Of a DNA stretch of 64,000 nt, positions 17,095-25,230 are shown piece after piece. Origin of the DNA: Mesorhizobium sp. B2-4-3 (GTDB lineage Bacteria > Pseudomonadota > Alphaproteobacteria > Rhizobiales > Rhizobiaceae); the NCBI RefSeq assembly GCF_006442815.1, contig NZ_VFVL01000031.1:1-64000 (forward strand), written 5' to 3'. Made by a program: the position numbers and the translations under genes. The stretch's first letter is position 1. The number at the start of each line of letters is the position of its first letter. The notes below the pieces were generated by a model, which ran no database searches, was not told where the DNA came from, and saw nothing but the letters and a program-made list of their open reading frames with translations.

Positions 17095-17722
17095 TGTTCT
17101 TGCCTCCTTCAGCGGGCGCGAGCGCGAGCAGCCGCCGCGCCGCTTCGATTTCATTCGGCCGAACCTCATGCCCGCCGTCGTGCCATTCCACTGTGACATC
17201 GGCGCCGTCGGCGCGCAAATAAGCCTCGAGCCGCGCCGTCAGGTTGGGCGGGCAGATCGGGTCGCGCCTTCCGGCCGTGATCAGGATATGGCGGCCGGCA
17301 AGGCTGCCCTGGACGCGTGGCTCGAACGGAATCAGCGGATGCATCAGCACCGTGGCGTCGAACAAGCCTGGCTCCGCAAACACCACCGAGGCCAGAACGT
17401 TGGCGCCGTTGGAGTAGCCGAGGCCGAACACTGCCGAAGGCTTCGTCACTTCGACATGCGCCTTGACGAAGCCAGCCATCTTCGATGTCGCGCGCGCCAG
17501 GTCGTCCATGTCGTAGACGCCCTCGCCGGTGCGGCGGAAGAAGCGGGCGGCACCATGCTCCGACACGTCGCCACGCGGCGAGACGATCGTCGCCGAAGGC
17601 ATAAGCTCACGGCCGAGACCGAGAAGCTGGTCCTCATCCGCGCCGGTGCCGTGGAAGACGAGGAGCAGCGGGCCGCCCGGCGAACCGGGCAGCACCTTGT
17701 GGATGTAAGCGTCCTTGCTCAT
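17087..17722 (-). CDS. mhqD: Alpha/beta hydrolase, phospholipase/carboxylesterase family (MhqD-like)
   Basis: The 211-aa enzyme has the oxyanion motif LVFHGTGADE, nucleophile elbow GYSNGAN (about residue 99-105), an aspartate in GRRDPICP and the catalytic histidine in HDGGHEV. Length fits the small carboxylesterase family. In Bacillus subtilis, mhqD lies beside mhqO in the quinone-response operon; the same pairing is seen here 3 bp downstream of the dioxygenase, which is the main ground for the symbol. The chemical substrate is not known. Confidence 0.8.
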   Translation of the reverse strand: MSKDAYIHKVLPGSPGGPLLLVFHGTGADEDQLLGLGRELMPSATIVSPRGDVSEHGAARFFRRTGEGVYDMDDLARATSKMAGFVKAHVEVTKPSAVFGLGYSNGANVLASVVFAEPGLFDATVLMHPLIPFEPRVQGSLAGRHILITAGRRDPICPPNLTARLEAYLRADGADVTVEWHDGGHEVRPNEIEAARRLLALAPAEGGKNNG

Positions 17723-17725
17723 GGC

Positions 17726-18658
17726 TCAGCCTTCCAGCTTCTGCAGGTTATCTTCGAGATAAGGCCGCAAATGCTGATGCTGCGTCGGCAGCTTCAGCGC
17801 CTCGCCGAGATGCGCGGTGTCCTCGTCGCGGTCGAATCCCGGTTCGTGGGTCGCGACCTCGAACAACACACCGCCCGGCGTGCGGAAATAGATCGCCCAG
17901 AAGTAATCGCGATCGATGACCGGCGTCACGCCATAGCCCGTGTCGATCAGCGCCTTGCGCACGTCGAGCTGCTTGGCGCGATCCTCGACCGCGAAGGCGA
18001 CGTGGTGCACCGAGCCGGCGCCGAGGTTGGCAAAGCCGGCGCCCGGCAGCGATTCGATGTCGACGACGTCGGCGCCGTTGCCATTCTTGATCGCGAGCCG
18101 GCGGACGTTGCCGGACTTGTCGACCTCCTCATAGCCCATGAATTTCAAAAGCTCCTCGGTGGCGCCGCCATCCTTCAGCCTGAGCGAGACCGAGTGAAAG
18201 CCGCGGATCGCCTCGTCGCCGGGAACGCCGCCCTTGACCCAGGGCGCCCTCTTGTCGGCCTTGTCCTCGACCAGCGCGAAGCTGTCGCCGTCCGGACCGG
18301 TGAAGGTCAGCCGCTTCTCGCCAAAACTTTCCGCGCGGGCGACGTTGCCCACGCCCTCGTCGGCGAAGCGCTTTTCCCAATAGGCGAGCGTGCCTTCCGG
18401 CACCGAGAACACCGTCGTGCCGACCTCGCCGACGCCATGCCGGCCCTTGCCGATGTCGGGGAACGGGAAATAGGTCATCACCGAACCCGGCGTGCCGACC
18501 TCGTCGGCGTAATAGAGATGGTAGACATCCGGTGCGTCGAAGTTGACGGTCTTTTTTACCCGGCGCAGGCCGAGCTTCTTCGTGAAGAACTCATTGTTGC
18601 GGCGCGCGTCGCTCGCCATCGAGGTGACGTGATGCAGGCCCTTGATCTGATTGAGCAT
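17726..18658 (-). CDS. mhqO: Ring-cleaving dioxygenase, VOC superfamily (MhqO-like)
   Basis: This 310-aa protein has two VOC modules: GLHHVTSMA at residue 7 and FHSVSLRL near residue 150, with metal-ligand histidines (HHVT, HHVAF) and a C-terminal glutamate in GGVLFEVATHEPGF. Such enzymes cleave hydroquinone-type rings using Fe(II). ATG 18658 is preceded by AAGGAG; the longer frame from 18766 runs into the promoter region and is rejected. Together with the hydrolase and GNAT genes it probably detoxifies quinones. Confidence 0.88.
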   Translation of the reverse strand: MLNQIKGLHHVTSMASDARRNNEFFTKKLGLRRVKKTVNFDAPDVYHLYYADEVGTPGSVMTYFPFPDIGKGRHGVGEVGTTVFSVPEGTLAYWEKRFADEGVGNVARAESFGEKRLTFTGPDGDSFALVEDKADKRAPWVKGGVPGDEAIRGFHSVSLRLKDGGATEELLKFMGYEEVDKSGNVRRLAIKNGNGADVVDIESLPGAGFANLGAGSVHHVAFAVEDRAKQLDVRKALIDTGYGVTPVIDRDYFWAIYFRTPGGVLFEVATHEPGFDRDEDTAHLGEALKLPTQHQHLRPYLEDNLQKLEG

Positions 18659-18770
18659 GATCGTGCTCCTTCCCTTGTCCTTGTGCGGCCCTCGCCGCTG
18701 TCCACGCCAATATGAGGATGGGCGGGCCGACGGCAAAGCGGGCAAACACAGAATGGACTGTGTCATAAAA

Positions 18771-18797
18771 GTGAACGACTGTTCAAAATATGTTCAC
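18771..18797. promoter_or_regulatory. Palindrome in the mhqO-sulfatase divergent promoter
   Basis: GTGAAC and GTTCAC are inverted with a 15-bp spacer, and a nested TGAAC-GACT-GTTCA dyad covers 18772-18785. It lies about 110 bp upstream of mhqO and 75 bp upstream of the sulfatase start. A regulator site is plausible; no regulator gene is adjacent. Confidence 0.4.
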
Positions 18798-18873
18798 CAA
18801 TCCATCACCTGGCTTCGGCTTGCAACGCCGGTGATTTCCGTTCCATCTGAGGCGCTTCCACAAGGAGACGATC

Positions 18874-20436
18874 TTGGACAAACCGCCGAGCCGCCCGAAT
18901 GTTCTCCTCATCACCTGCGACCAGTGGCGTGGCGATTGCCTGTCGGCCGCCGGCCACCCGGTGGTGAAGACGCCGAATGCGGATGCGCTCGCCGCGCAAG
19001 GCGTGCTTTTCCGGCGTCACTATGGCGGGGCAGCGCCCTGCTCGCCCGCGCGCGCCTGCCTCTATACCGGGCTCTACCAGATGAACCATCGCGTCTGCCG
19101 CAACGGCACGCCGCTCGACGCCCGCCATGGCAATATCGCGCTTTCGGCGCGCGCGGCAGGCTACGATCCGACCCTGTTCGGCTACACCGATGTCGCGCTC
19201 GATCCCCGGCAACTCTCCCCCGAGGATCCGCGGCTGCGCAGCTACGAAGGCGTGCTGCCGGGATTCACCATGCGCCAAGCCCTGCCCGAGCATCAGAAGC
19301 AGTGGCTGTCATGGCTGCAGGCGCAAGGCATCGATACCAGCGCGGGTAGCCCCGGCATCCATCGTCCGGCCAACGGGCAAGCGGAACGCGACGTGACCAA
19401 CGCGCCGCCGGTCTATTCGCGAGATCAGACGCCGACCGCTTTCCTGGCCGGCGAATTCATCCGCTGGCTCGGCGAGCAGGAGAAGAGCGTGCCGTGGTTC
19501 GCGCATGTCTCCTTCATCAGCCCGCACCCGCCCTTCATCGTGCCGGAGCCCTACAACACCATGTATGATCCGGTTGAAGGCCCCGCTTTCAAGCGAGGGG
19601 CAAACCCGCAAGCCGAAGCCGGGGGCCATCCCTATCTCGCCTACGATCTCGCCGGGCAGAAGCGGACAAAATTCGTTCCCGGCATCGAGGGCAACGTGCC
19701 TGACTGGAGCGAGGAGAATTTCCGCTTAATCCGCGCGATCTATTACGGCATGATCTCCGAGGTCGACGCGCAGCTCGGCCGCACTTGGCAAGCGATCAAA
19801 TCGGCGAACGCCTGGGACGACACCGTGATCGTGCTCACCTCCGACCACGCCGAGATGATGGGCGACCATTTCATGCTCGGCAAAGGCGGTTTCTTCGACG
19901 CCAGCTACCACATCCCGTTGATCATCCGCGATCCGCGCCGGCGAGCCGCTGCCGGTTCATCCGTCGACCGTTTCACGGAGGCCGTCGACATCTTCCCGAC
20001 CTTGCTCGACCTGATCGGCGCCGCGCCGCAGCGCCATCTCGACGGCCGCTCGCTCGCACCCTGGATCGAGGGCAAGAAGCCGGAGACCTGGCGCGACGCG
20101 GCGCATTGGGAGTTTGATTTCCGTTCGATTGCCAAAGGCGAGGCCGAACGCCATTTCGGTATCGCATCGAGCGCCTGCAACCTTGCCGTCATCCGCACGG
20201 CCGAGTTCAAATATGTCCATTTCGGCGGCGGCCTGCCGGCGCTTCTCTTCGACCTCTCGAAGGACCCGGGCGAGTTGAACAACGTGGCAGGCGACCCGAC
20301 CTATCTGCCCGCACGGCTTGAGTTCGCCGAAAGGATGCTCGCCTGGCGCGCCGCGCATCTCGATCAGTCGCTGGCCTTGGCGGAACTGACGGAAGACGGC
20401 GTGGTCGGGTATCAGGCAGTAGGCAGTAGGCAGTAG
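18874..20436 (+). CDS. Sulfatase-superfamily hydrolase (phosphonate monoester hydrolase/arylsulfatase type)
   Basis: This 520-aa enzyme starts at TTG 18874 behind AAGGAGACG. N-terminal LLITCDQWRGD supplies metal ligands. PCSPARACLYTGLY contains the CxPxR-type signature in which the cysteine becomes formylglycine (alanine replaces the usual serine of CxPSR). LTSDHAEMMGDH and KYVHFGGG are other active-site motifs. Many stretches match the Rhizobium leguminosarum phosphonate monoester hydrolase, a promiscuous phosphodiesterase/sulfatase, which I know from the literature. The last residues come from a tandem heptamer repeat. Confidence 0.88.
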   Translation: MDKPPSRPNVLLITCDQWRGDCLSAAGHPVVKTPNADALAAQGVLFRRHYGGAAPCSPARACLYTGLYQMNHRVCRNGTPLDARHGNIALSARAAGYDPTLFGYTDVALDPRQLSPEDPRLRSYEGVLPGFTMRQALPEHQKQWLSWLQAQGIDTSAGSPGIHRPANGQAERDVTNAPPVYSRDQTPTAFLAGEFIRWLGEQEKSVPWFAHVSFISPHPPFIVPEPYNTMYDPVEGPAFKRGANPQAEAGGHPYLAYDLAGQKRTKFVPGIEGNVPDWSEENFRLIRAIYYGMISEVDAQLGRTWQAIKSANAWDDTVIVLTSDHAEMMGDHFMLGKGGFFDASYHIPLIIRDPRRRAAAGSSVDRFTEAVDIFPTLLDLIGAAPQRHLDGRSLAPWIEGKKPETWRDAAHWEFDFRSIAKGEAERHFGIASSACNLAVIRTAEFKYVHFGGGLPALLFDLSKDPGELNNVAGDPTYLPARLEFAERMLAWRAAHLDQSLALAELTEDGVVGYQAVGSRQ

Positions 20437-20511
20437 GACTGCCCAGCTGCCGGTTGATTTGCCAACTCTTCTTTCGCCTACTGCCTATTTCCTACTGCCT
20501 ACTGCCTCACT
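20413..20511. repeat. Heptamer tandem repeat forming a long hairpin
   Basis: Three copies of GGCAGTA on the left (20413-20437) face inverse copies TACTGCC on the right (20476-20511). The hairpin lies between two convergent genes, and the stop codons of both are inside its arms. It probably works as a bidirectional terminator. Confidence 0.75.
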
Positions 20512-21862
20512 TCAGAATCATCCGCTGCTGGTCGCGCTTCTCGGCGTAGCTGCCCTTGTCATAAGCGGCCTGTGCCTGCAGCTGCTCCTTGGTGAAGTTG
20601 GTGTAGAGATACTTCTTGCCGTCCTTGTCGGTCATGAATTTGAGCTTGTCCATGCCGAGCGCCACTTGCTTGGCGCCGATGCCGAGGAAGCCGCCGACGT
20701 CGACGATTACCGCATCCGGCTTGTTGTCCTTCAGCACCGCGTCGCCGATTTCGCCGATCTTAGCGTCGTTGGCGCCGTAAACGGTCGCGCCCTTCAGGTC
20801 GTCGCCACGAATGTCGCCCATCGGCATCTCGGTCAGCGTCGACTTATCGATCGAGGCGGTCTTGGTCTCGTCGGTGGCGCCGCTGTCGGCCGGCTTGTTC
20901 TCGGCCGTTGCCGGAGCCGGGGCTGCAGGCTTCGTCTCGGCCGTCGACTTGGCTGGCTCTGCTGGCTTGGCGCCCTTGTCGGAGGTCGTATCCGAAGACA
21001 CCACCGCGGGCGTGGTCGCCGCAGGTACGTTGTTCGCGGCCGTCGTCGAGCCGGGCGCCGGATCATAGGCCTTGCGGTTGAAATCGGGCTGGGCCTGCAG
21101 CTCCTCCTTCGTCGCCTCGGCCACCAGCCAACGGTTGCCGTTCTTCTCCGCCCATTTTGCCTTGGCGAAGTCATAGGTGACATTCTTGGTGCCGATGCCG
21201 AGGAAGCCGCCGACGCCGATCACCAGCGACTCGGCCTTGCCGTCCTTGGCAAGCACGATGTCCTTCACGTCGCCGATCTTCTGGGCGTCGTCCGCGGTGC
21301 CGTTATAGACCGACTCGCCCATGATGTTTGTGGCGAGATTGCCTTCCGCCTTCTTCACCGGTTCGGCCGGTGCGGCCGCAGGCGCCTGACTCGCAGTCGT
21401 GTTGTTGGCAGGCTGCGTAGCGTCGGCCGACTGCGCCGGCGCCGGATCATACGGCTTGCGGTCGAATGCCGGCAAAGCGCTCAGTTCCTCTTTGGTCGAC
21501 TTGGCGACCAGCCAGCGGTCGCCGTTCTTCTCTGCCCATTCCAGCTTGGCGTAGTCGAAGGCGACGTCCTTGGTGCCGACGCCAAGGAACCCGCCGACCC
21601 CGATAATGGCGGATTTGGCATTGCCGCTGGCATCGAAGACCACATCATCGACCTTGCCGATGTTCTGCGCGTCGTCGCCGGTGCCGTTATAGACGGACTC
21701 GCCGATGATGTTCGTCATGAGCGCGCCCTCCGAGCGTATGACCGGAGCCGGGTTTTCGGCTGCTGGGGCCTGTGGGGACGGGGCGGGCGTCGTCTGTGCT
21801 AAAGCGCCGCTTGCGAGCAGCGTCGCGATCGCGGTCGTCGCAAAAAGAGTGCGGATCATCAT
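20507..21862 (-). CDS. Secreted PRC-barrel domain protein with three repeats
   Basis: From ATG 21862 the protein is 451 aa with a signal peptide (RTLFATTAIATLLASGALAQ) after an AGGAGAGACG ribosome site. Three PRC-barrel units follow, each with ESVYNGT or TVYGAND at the start and VGGFLG(V/I)G(T/A)K at the end. Spacers are rich in A, P, T and E. PRC-barrels often bind partner proteins or form structural beta-barrels; periplasmic location is inferred. An EcfG promoter (21951-21975) lies upstream, so it is expected to be general-stress induced. Confidence 0.85.
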   Translation of the reverse strand: MMIRTLFATTAIATLLASGALAQTTPAPSPQAPAAENPAPVIRSEGALMTNIIGESVYNGTGDDAQNIGKVDDVVFDASGNAKSAIIGVGGFLGVGTKDVAFDYAKLEWAEKNGDRWLVAKSTKEELSALPAFDRKPYDPAPAQSADATQPANNTTASQAPAAAPAEPVKKAEGNLATNIMGESVYNGTADDAQKIGDVKDIVLAKDGKAESLVIGVGGFLGIGTKNVTYDFAKAKWAEKNGNRWLVAEATKEELQAQPDFNRKAYDPAPGSTTAANNVPAATTPAVVSSDTTSDKGAKPAEPAKSTAETKPAAPAPATAENKPADSGATDETKTASIDKSTLTEMPMGDIRGDDLKGATVYGANDAKIGEIGDAVLKDNKPDAVIVDVGGFLGIGAKQVALGMDKLKFMTDKDGKKYLYTNFTKEQLQAQAAYDKGSYAEKRDQQRMILK

Positions 21863-21950
21863 CGTCTCTCCTCGTGCCTGATTTGTGCATGACGCTCCGT
21901 CGACCAACCTCTGGGCGGCGGGTCGGGAGCGGCAGTGTCGACAGGTTCAC

Positions 21951-21975
21951 AACGTCGTGACCGGGGTGTTGTTCC
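21951..21975 (-). promoter_or_regulatory. EcfG-type promoter for the PRC-barrel gene
   Basis: On the minus strand GGAAC is followed after 16 bp by CGTT, the alphaproteobacterial general-stress sigma consensus. It lies about 90 bp upstream of the start at 21862. Confidence 0.8.
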
Positions 21976-22019
21976 AACCACAGCGCGTTCGCGGGTGCCT
22001 GGATACCTAAACCTGTGGT

Positions 22020-22045
22020 GGAACCTTTGCGGCCGCGTCTTCGTT
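22020..22045 (+). promoter_or_regulatory. EcfG-type promoter for the lipid kinase gene
   Basis: GGAAC-N17-CGTT on the plus strand, 60 bp before the start at 22106. It is back-to-back with the promoter of the PRC-barrel gene. The 17-bp spacer is at the edge of the usual range. Confidence 0.7.
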
Positions 22046-22105
22046 TCAGTCTGTGGCTGAGGGTCTGGCGGCTCAAGGTGACCTGAAGGCGACACGGAGC
22101 GGGGT

Positions 22106-23026
22106 ATGCGGTTCGTTGCAGTGCTGAACCAGGATGGCGGCACGCTCCGTACCATCGATTTGCAAGCATTTTCCGAACAGTTGCGTCACACGCTCGAAGC
22201 GGCCGGACATTCGGTCGAGATCGATATCGTTGCCGGCCGCGACATCGCCACGGCGCTGGAGAAGGCCATCGCCAGGCGGAACATCGACGTCGTTCTTGCC
22301 GGAGGCGGCGACGGCACGATTTCCACCGCGGCGTCCCTCCTCATGAACAAGAAGAAGGTCCTGGCCATCTTGCCCGCCGGCACGATGAACCTCTTCGCGC
22401 GCGGCCTGGGCATTCCGCAGACACTGGAAGCCGCCCTGCAATCCTTCGCCGATGGCGAGGTGATCGCGGTCGATATGGCCAGTGCCAACGGCCAGCCTTT
22501 CGTGCACCAGTTCTCCGTCGGCATGCACGCCAAGATGGTTCAGCTGCGCGAAAAGATGGACTTCGGCTCGCGCCATGGAAAGATGCAGGCATCCGTGCGT
22601 GCGGCATGGACGGCTATCAAGAACCCCCCGGCGCTTAAGGTGAGCCTCAGCGTCGGCAAGACCGAGATCGTCACCCGCACCACCGGCATCGGCATCTCCA
22701 ACAATCTGTTCGGCGAAGGCCACCTGCCCTATGCCGACAACCCGGCCGGCGGCGTGCTCGGCATCTATGTCAGCGTCGCGCGCCGGCGTCATCACTTGGC
22801 AAAACTCCTGCTGGACATGCTGCGCGGGAGACTGCGCCAGAGCGTGCATGTCGAAGTGCATCAGGCAGGCAGGGCTGTGCTGAAGATCCACTCGCCCGCC
22901 AAAAAATTCAGCGCGGTGCTGGATGGCGAACTGGTCAGGCTGGAGCGCGAAACAACGATCGAAATTCACCCCGGCGCGCTAAAAGTGCTTGTCCCGTCAC
23001 GCAATGCGCAGGCAAAGGCGGCGTGA
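22106..23026 (+). CDS. Diacylglycerol kinase-family lipid kinase
   Basis: The 306-aa protein has the DAGK catalytic core VVLAGGGDGTISTAASLL at about residues 62-79 with the nucleotide-binding GGGDGT, and LPAGTMNLFARGLGIP. The C-terminal domain is the two-layer beta fold of YegS/BmrU proteins. These enzymes phosphorylate diacylglycerol or related lipids at the membrane. An EcfG promoter directly upstream places it in the stress regulon. It is convergent with a small membrane protein gene 8 bp away. Confidence 0.9.
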   Translation: MRFVAVLNQDGGTLRTIDLQAFSEQLRHTLEAAGHSVEIDIVAGRDIATALEKAIARRNIDVVLAGGGDGTISTAASLLMNKKKVLAILPAGTMNLFARGLGIPQTLEAALQSFADGEVIAVDMASANGQPFVHQFSVGMHAKMVQLREKMDFGSRHGKMQASVRAAWTAIKNPPALKVSLSVGKTEIVTRTTGIGISNNLFGEGHLPYADNPAGGVLGIYVSVARRRHHLAKLLLDMLRGRLRQSVHVEVHQAGRAVLKIHSPAKKFSAVLDGELVRLERETTIEIHPGALKVLVPSRNAQAKAA

Positions 23027-23034
23027 TGGAAAGA

Positions 23035-23238
23035 TCAGCCCCCTTGAGTGGGTTTCTGTTCGGCGGGCGGCGCCGTCGGCACGGTCTGCTGTGTCGTCGG
23101 CGACTTGATCAGCTCGCCGTAAATCTCGACTGCCCCCCACGCGATGAAGGCGAGCAAGAGTCCGGCGACGAGGATCCTGAGCGCATGCCAGCCCCAATGC
23201 CCTTGGCGTGCTTTGTCTTCGGGTACGATCTTGGTCAC
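23035..23238 (-). CDS. Small single-pass membrane protein
   Basis: The 67-aa protein has one transmembrane helix (ALRILVAGLLLAFIAWGAVEIY, residues 19-40) and a proline/threonine/glutamine-rich tail. It begins with GTG at 23238 behind a clear GGAGG at 6-bp spacing. It is the last gene of the DUF883-holin operon. Between it and the holin-like gene (23239-23439) is a frame whose last 45 codons read NVADLGKAADVIPRFGTF and end in a GTGA overlap with this start; no good start codon is visible for it, so I list it as a possible extra small gene only. Confidence 0.75.
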   Translation of the reverse strand: MTKIVPEDKARQGHWGWHALRILVAGLLLAFIAWGAVEIYGELIKSPTTQQTVPTAPPAEQKPTQGG

Positions 23239-23439
23239 TCTTGGCCTCCATGCTGCGCGGCGGCGGGCGCTTCAGGTACGGTCGGGTAACGGGTCTTGAT
23301 CGGGAAGGTTCCGAACCGGGGAATGACATCCGCCGCCTTGCCCAGGTCAGCGACGTTGGCCGCGAGTTTCGCCGGGGTCCTCGCCCGCGGGATGGATGCC
23401 GCCGAGCCTCCCTGAGGTCCCGGCGTTTTCCTGAAGCGT

Positions 23440-23904
23440 TTACGGCAAGTCTTCCGGGTCCGGTTTAGGCGGGTTGGACTTGGCGTTCTCGCGATAGATG
23501 GCGTAGGCGACGACCGCCAGGGCGGGCGCGATGACGGCTCCCAGCCCGCCCTTGCTCTTGGCAAGGGCCGGAAGCAGGGCAAGCGCCGCGGTAACGCCCA
23601 GCGCGGTCATGTCGGCCTGCCGCCGTCTTGCGCGCCGCCTGCCGCGCATGCTGGTTGTCAGCTTGTGAATGACGAGGACGAGCCCGGCAAGCACCAGGAA
23701 GCCGATGCCGAAGCCGAGACTGTTCGCCAGAGGTCCGTAGCGCGCCGCCAGCCAGATATAGGCTGCGCCGATGAGGAAACCGACGCCGCACAGGGCAAAA
23801 ACGGCGGCAAGTCCGTAAAGGATTGCCGTCGTCCGCGCCCTGTGCAAAGCGGCCATGGCCTCGCCCGAGGCGAGGGCCGAGATCAGCGAGACAAGCGCCC
23901 CCAT
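23440..23904 (-). CDS. Phage-holin-family (DUF1469-like) membrane protein
   Basis: This 154-aa protein has two adjacent transmembrane helices (TAILYGLAAVFALCGVGFLIGAAYIWL and LGFGIGFLVLAGLVLVIHKL, residues 27-80), a basic stretch GRRRARRRQAD and a C-terminal hydrophobic segment. It matches the pattern of the putative actinobacterial holin-X / holin_3_6 family, commonly paired with DUF883 proteins in bacterial stress operons. There is no phage context, so lysis is not implied. It lies 6 bp downstream of the DUF883 gene. Confidence 0.8.
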   Translation of the reverse strand: MGALVSLISALASGEAMAALHRARTTAILYGLAAVFALCGVGFLIGAAYIWLAARYGPLANSLGFGIGFLVLAGLVLVIHKLTTSMRGRRRARRRQADMTALGVTAALALLPALAKSKGGLGAVIAPALAVVAYAIYRENAKSNPPKPDPEDLP

Positions 23905-23910
23905 CTGCGG

Positions 23911-24237
23911 CTAGCGGCGGGAAAGCAGGGCGAAGAGGAAACCGACGCCCGCCGCGATGGCCAGCGACGTCACCGGCTTCTCGCGCACTTTGGCGATCAG
24001 CTGCGCTTCGATGTCCTCGGCATTTCCCCGCATGCTCTCGAACGCGGCTTCGCCCTGCGCCCGCAATTGCTCGACGCCATCCGCGGCGGCGCGACGGGCC
24101 GCGCCATAGCCGTGTTGACCAGTCTTGGCGAGCTGCTCCGTAAGCTTCTGGATATCCGCTTTCAGTTGCTCGATATCGGCCTCGAGGTCGGCGGTGGTTG
24201 CTTGGTCCGTTGCGGATTTGCCTGCGGCGGTTGCCAT
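23911..24237 (-). CDS. DUF883 / ElaB-YqjD family protein
   Basis: The 108-aa protein has a long amphipathic helix (residues 12-85, LEADIEQLKADIQKLTEQL) and a single C-terminal transmembrane helix (VTSLAIAAGVGFLFALLSRR) ending at the membrane. ElaB/YqjD proteins in Escherichia coli tether stationary-phase ribosomes to the membrane, and the same role is possible here. It is the first gene of a three-gene stress operon behind an EcfG promoter. Confidence 0.88.
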   Translation of the reverse strand: MATAAGKSATDQATTADLEADIEQLKADIQKLTEQLAKTGQHGYGAARRAAADGVEQLRAQGEAAFESMRGNAEDIEAQLIAKVREKPVTSLAIAAGVGFLFALLSRR

Positions 24238-24267
24238 TCTCTAACTCCTTGCGTTTGCGTTGGTTTC

Positions 24268-24292
24268 AACGCCCGTCCAGTGCCATGGTTCC
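24268..24292 (-). promoter_or_regulatory. EcfG-type promoter for the DUF883-holin operon
   Basis: Minus-strand GGAAC-N16-CGTT, ending 31 bp before the ATG at 24237. Confidence 0.8.
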
Positions 24293-24314
24293 GGTCGTCG
24301 CGTCCCTAGGCATC

Positions 24315-25076
24315 CTAGATGAGTGGCCTGCGTTCCTCGCTCAGTCCCTCCCATCGGGCAAGCTTCTTCAGCCCATCATAGTCGATCGTTTCGCAGCCGC
24401 CATCTCGCCACATCACGAGCTTGCGGTCCATCAGCTTGCGGATGGTCTTGTTGGTATGGACCAGCGAAAGGCCGAGCGTGTCGGCGATATGCTGTTGTGT
24501 GATCGGGATCTGCACCGGTGTCTTGCCATTCAATCCGGCGCTGCGCGCCCGGCCGGCGATGAAAGCGACGAGATAGGCCGCGCGTTCGAGTGCGGTGCGG
24601 CGGCCGATGCTGAGCAGGCTCTCGTCCAGCATGCGCTCCTCGCGCGACGCGATCCAGGTGATGTCATAGGCAAGGCCGGGATGGTTGCGATAGAGCTCCT
24701 GCAACTGGTCGCGTTCGAAGACGCACAGCAGCATCGGCGACAGGGCCTCGACGGAATGCTGCATCTCGCCCATCAGGCTTCCCTGAAGGCCGATGAGGTC
24801 GCCGGGCATGGAAAAATTGAGGATCTGCCGACGTCCGTCGGGCAAAAGCTTGTAGCGGAACGCCCAGCCGGACAGCACGGTATAGAGATGCGCGCTGTGG
24901 CTGCCTTCGACCAGGACTGTCGCCCCCTTGTCGACCGCAAGCTCGCCGCGCTTGAAGGTGCCGATGAATGACAATTCCTGCTTGTCGAACTCACGGAACG
25001 CCGGCAACGGCCGCAATGGACATTTTTCACAAGGATATTGACGACTGGCAACCGTGCGTGCGCTTTGGCCGGACAT
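24315..25076 (-). CDS. Crp/Fnr-family transcriptional regulator
   Basis: The 253-aa protein has a cyclic-nucleotide-binding fold (residues 33-140, including LVEGSHSAHLYTVLSGWAF and FSMPGDLIGLQGSL) and a C-terminal winged helix with ITQQHIADTLGLSLVHTNKTIRKL as recognition helix. An N-terminal CEKCPL motif recalls Fnr but only two cysteines are close together, so an iron-sulphur centre is not assured. A stress-type promoter at 25119-25143 lies 43 bp upstream, tying it to the general stress response. Confidence 0.88.
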   Translation of the reverse strand: MSGQSARTVASRQYPCEKCPLRPLPAFREFDKQELSFIGTFKRGELAVDKGATVLVEGSHSAHLYTVLSGWAFRYKLLPDGRRQILNFSMPGDLIGLQGSLMGEMQHSVEALSPMLLCVFERDQLQELYRNHPGLAYDITWIASREERMLDESLLSIGRRTALERAAYLVAFIAGRARSAGLNGKTPVQIPITQQHIADTLGLSLVHTNKTIRKLMDRKLVMWRDGGCETIDYDGLKKLARWEGLSEERRPLI

Positions 25077-25118
25077 TTCGACCCCTCTTCGAAATCCCTG
25101 CCCTTATGGGCGCAAGGA

Positions 25119-25143
25119 AACGCCTGAGACCGGCAGGGGTTCC
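25119..25143 (-). promoter_or_regulatory. EcfG-type promoter for the Crp/Fnr regulator
   Basis: GGAAC-N16-CGTT on the minus strand, 43 bp before the start codon at 25076. Confidence 0.75.
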
Positions 25144-25230
25144 GCAAGGCCGGGACCCCAATGTCTTTTTTAAATGACATGGCGGCCAATTCCGCGCATG
25201 AGTGCGGCCCTGCCGAGGAGACACTGATAA

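Noticed and set aside
20413..20511. CRISPR-like short repeats
   Set aside because: Units are 7 bp, directly adjacent without spacers, and arranged as an inverted pair.
23440..23904. Prophage marker (holin-like gene)
   Set aside because: No integrase, capsid, tail or endolysin genes nearby; it is co-operonic with a DUF883 gene behind an EcfG promoter.
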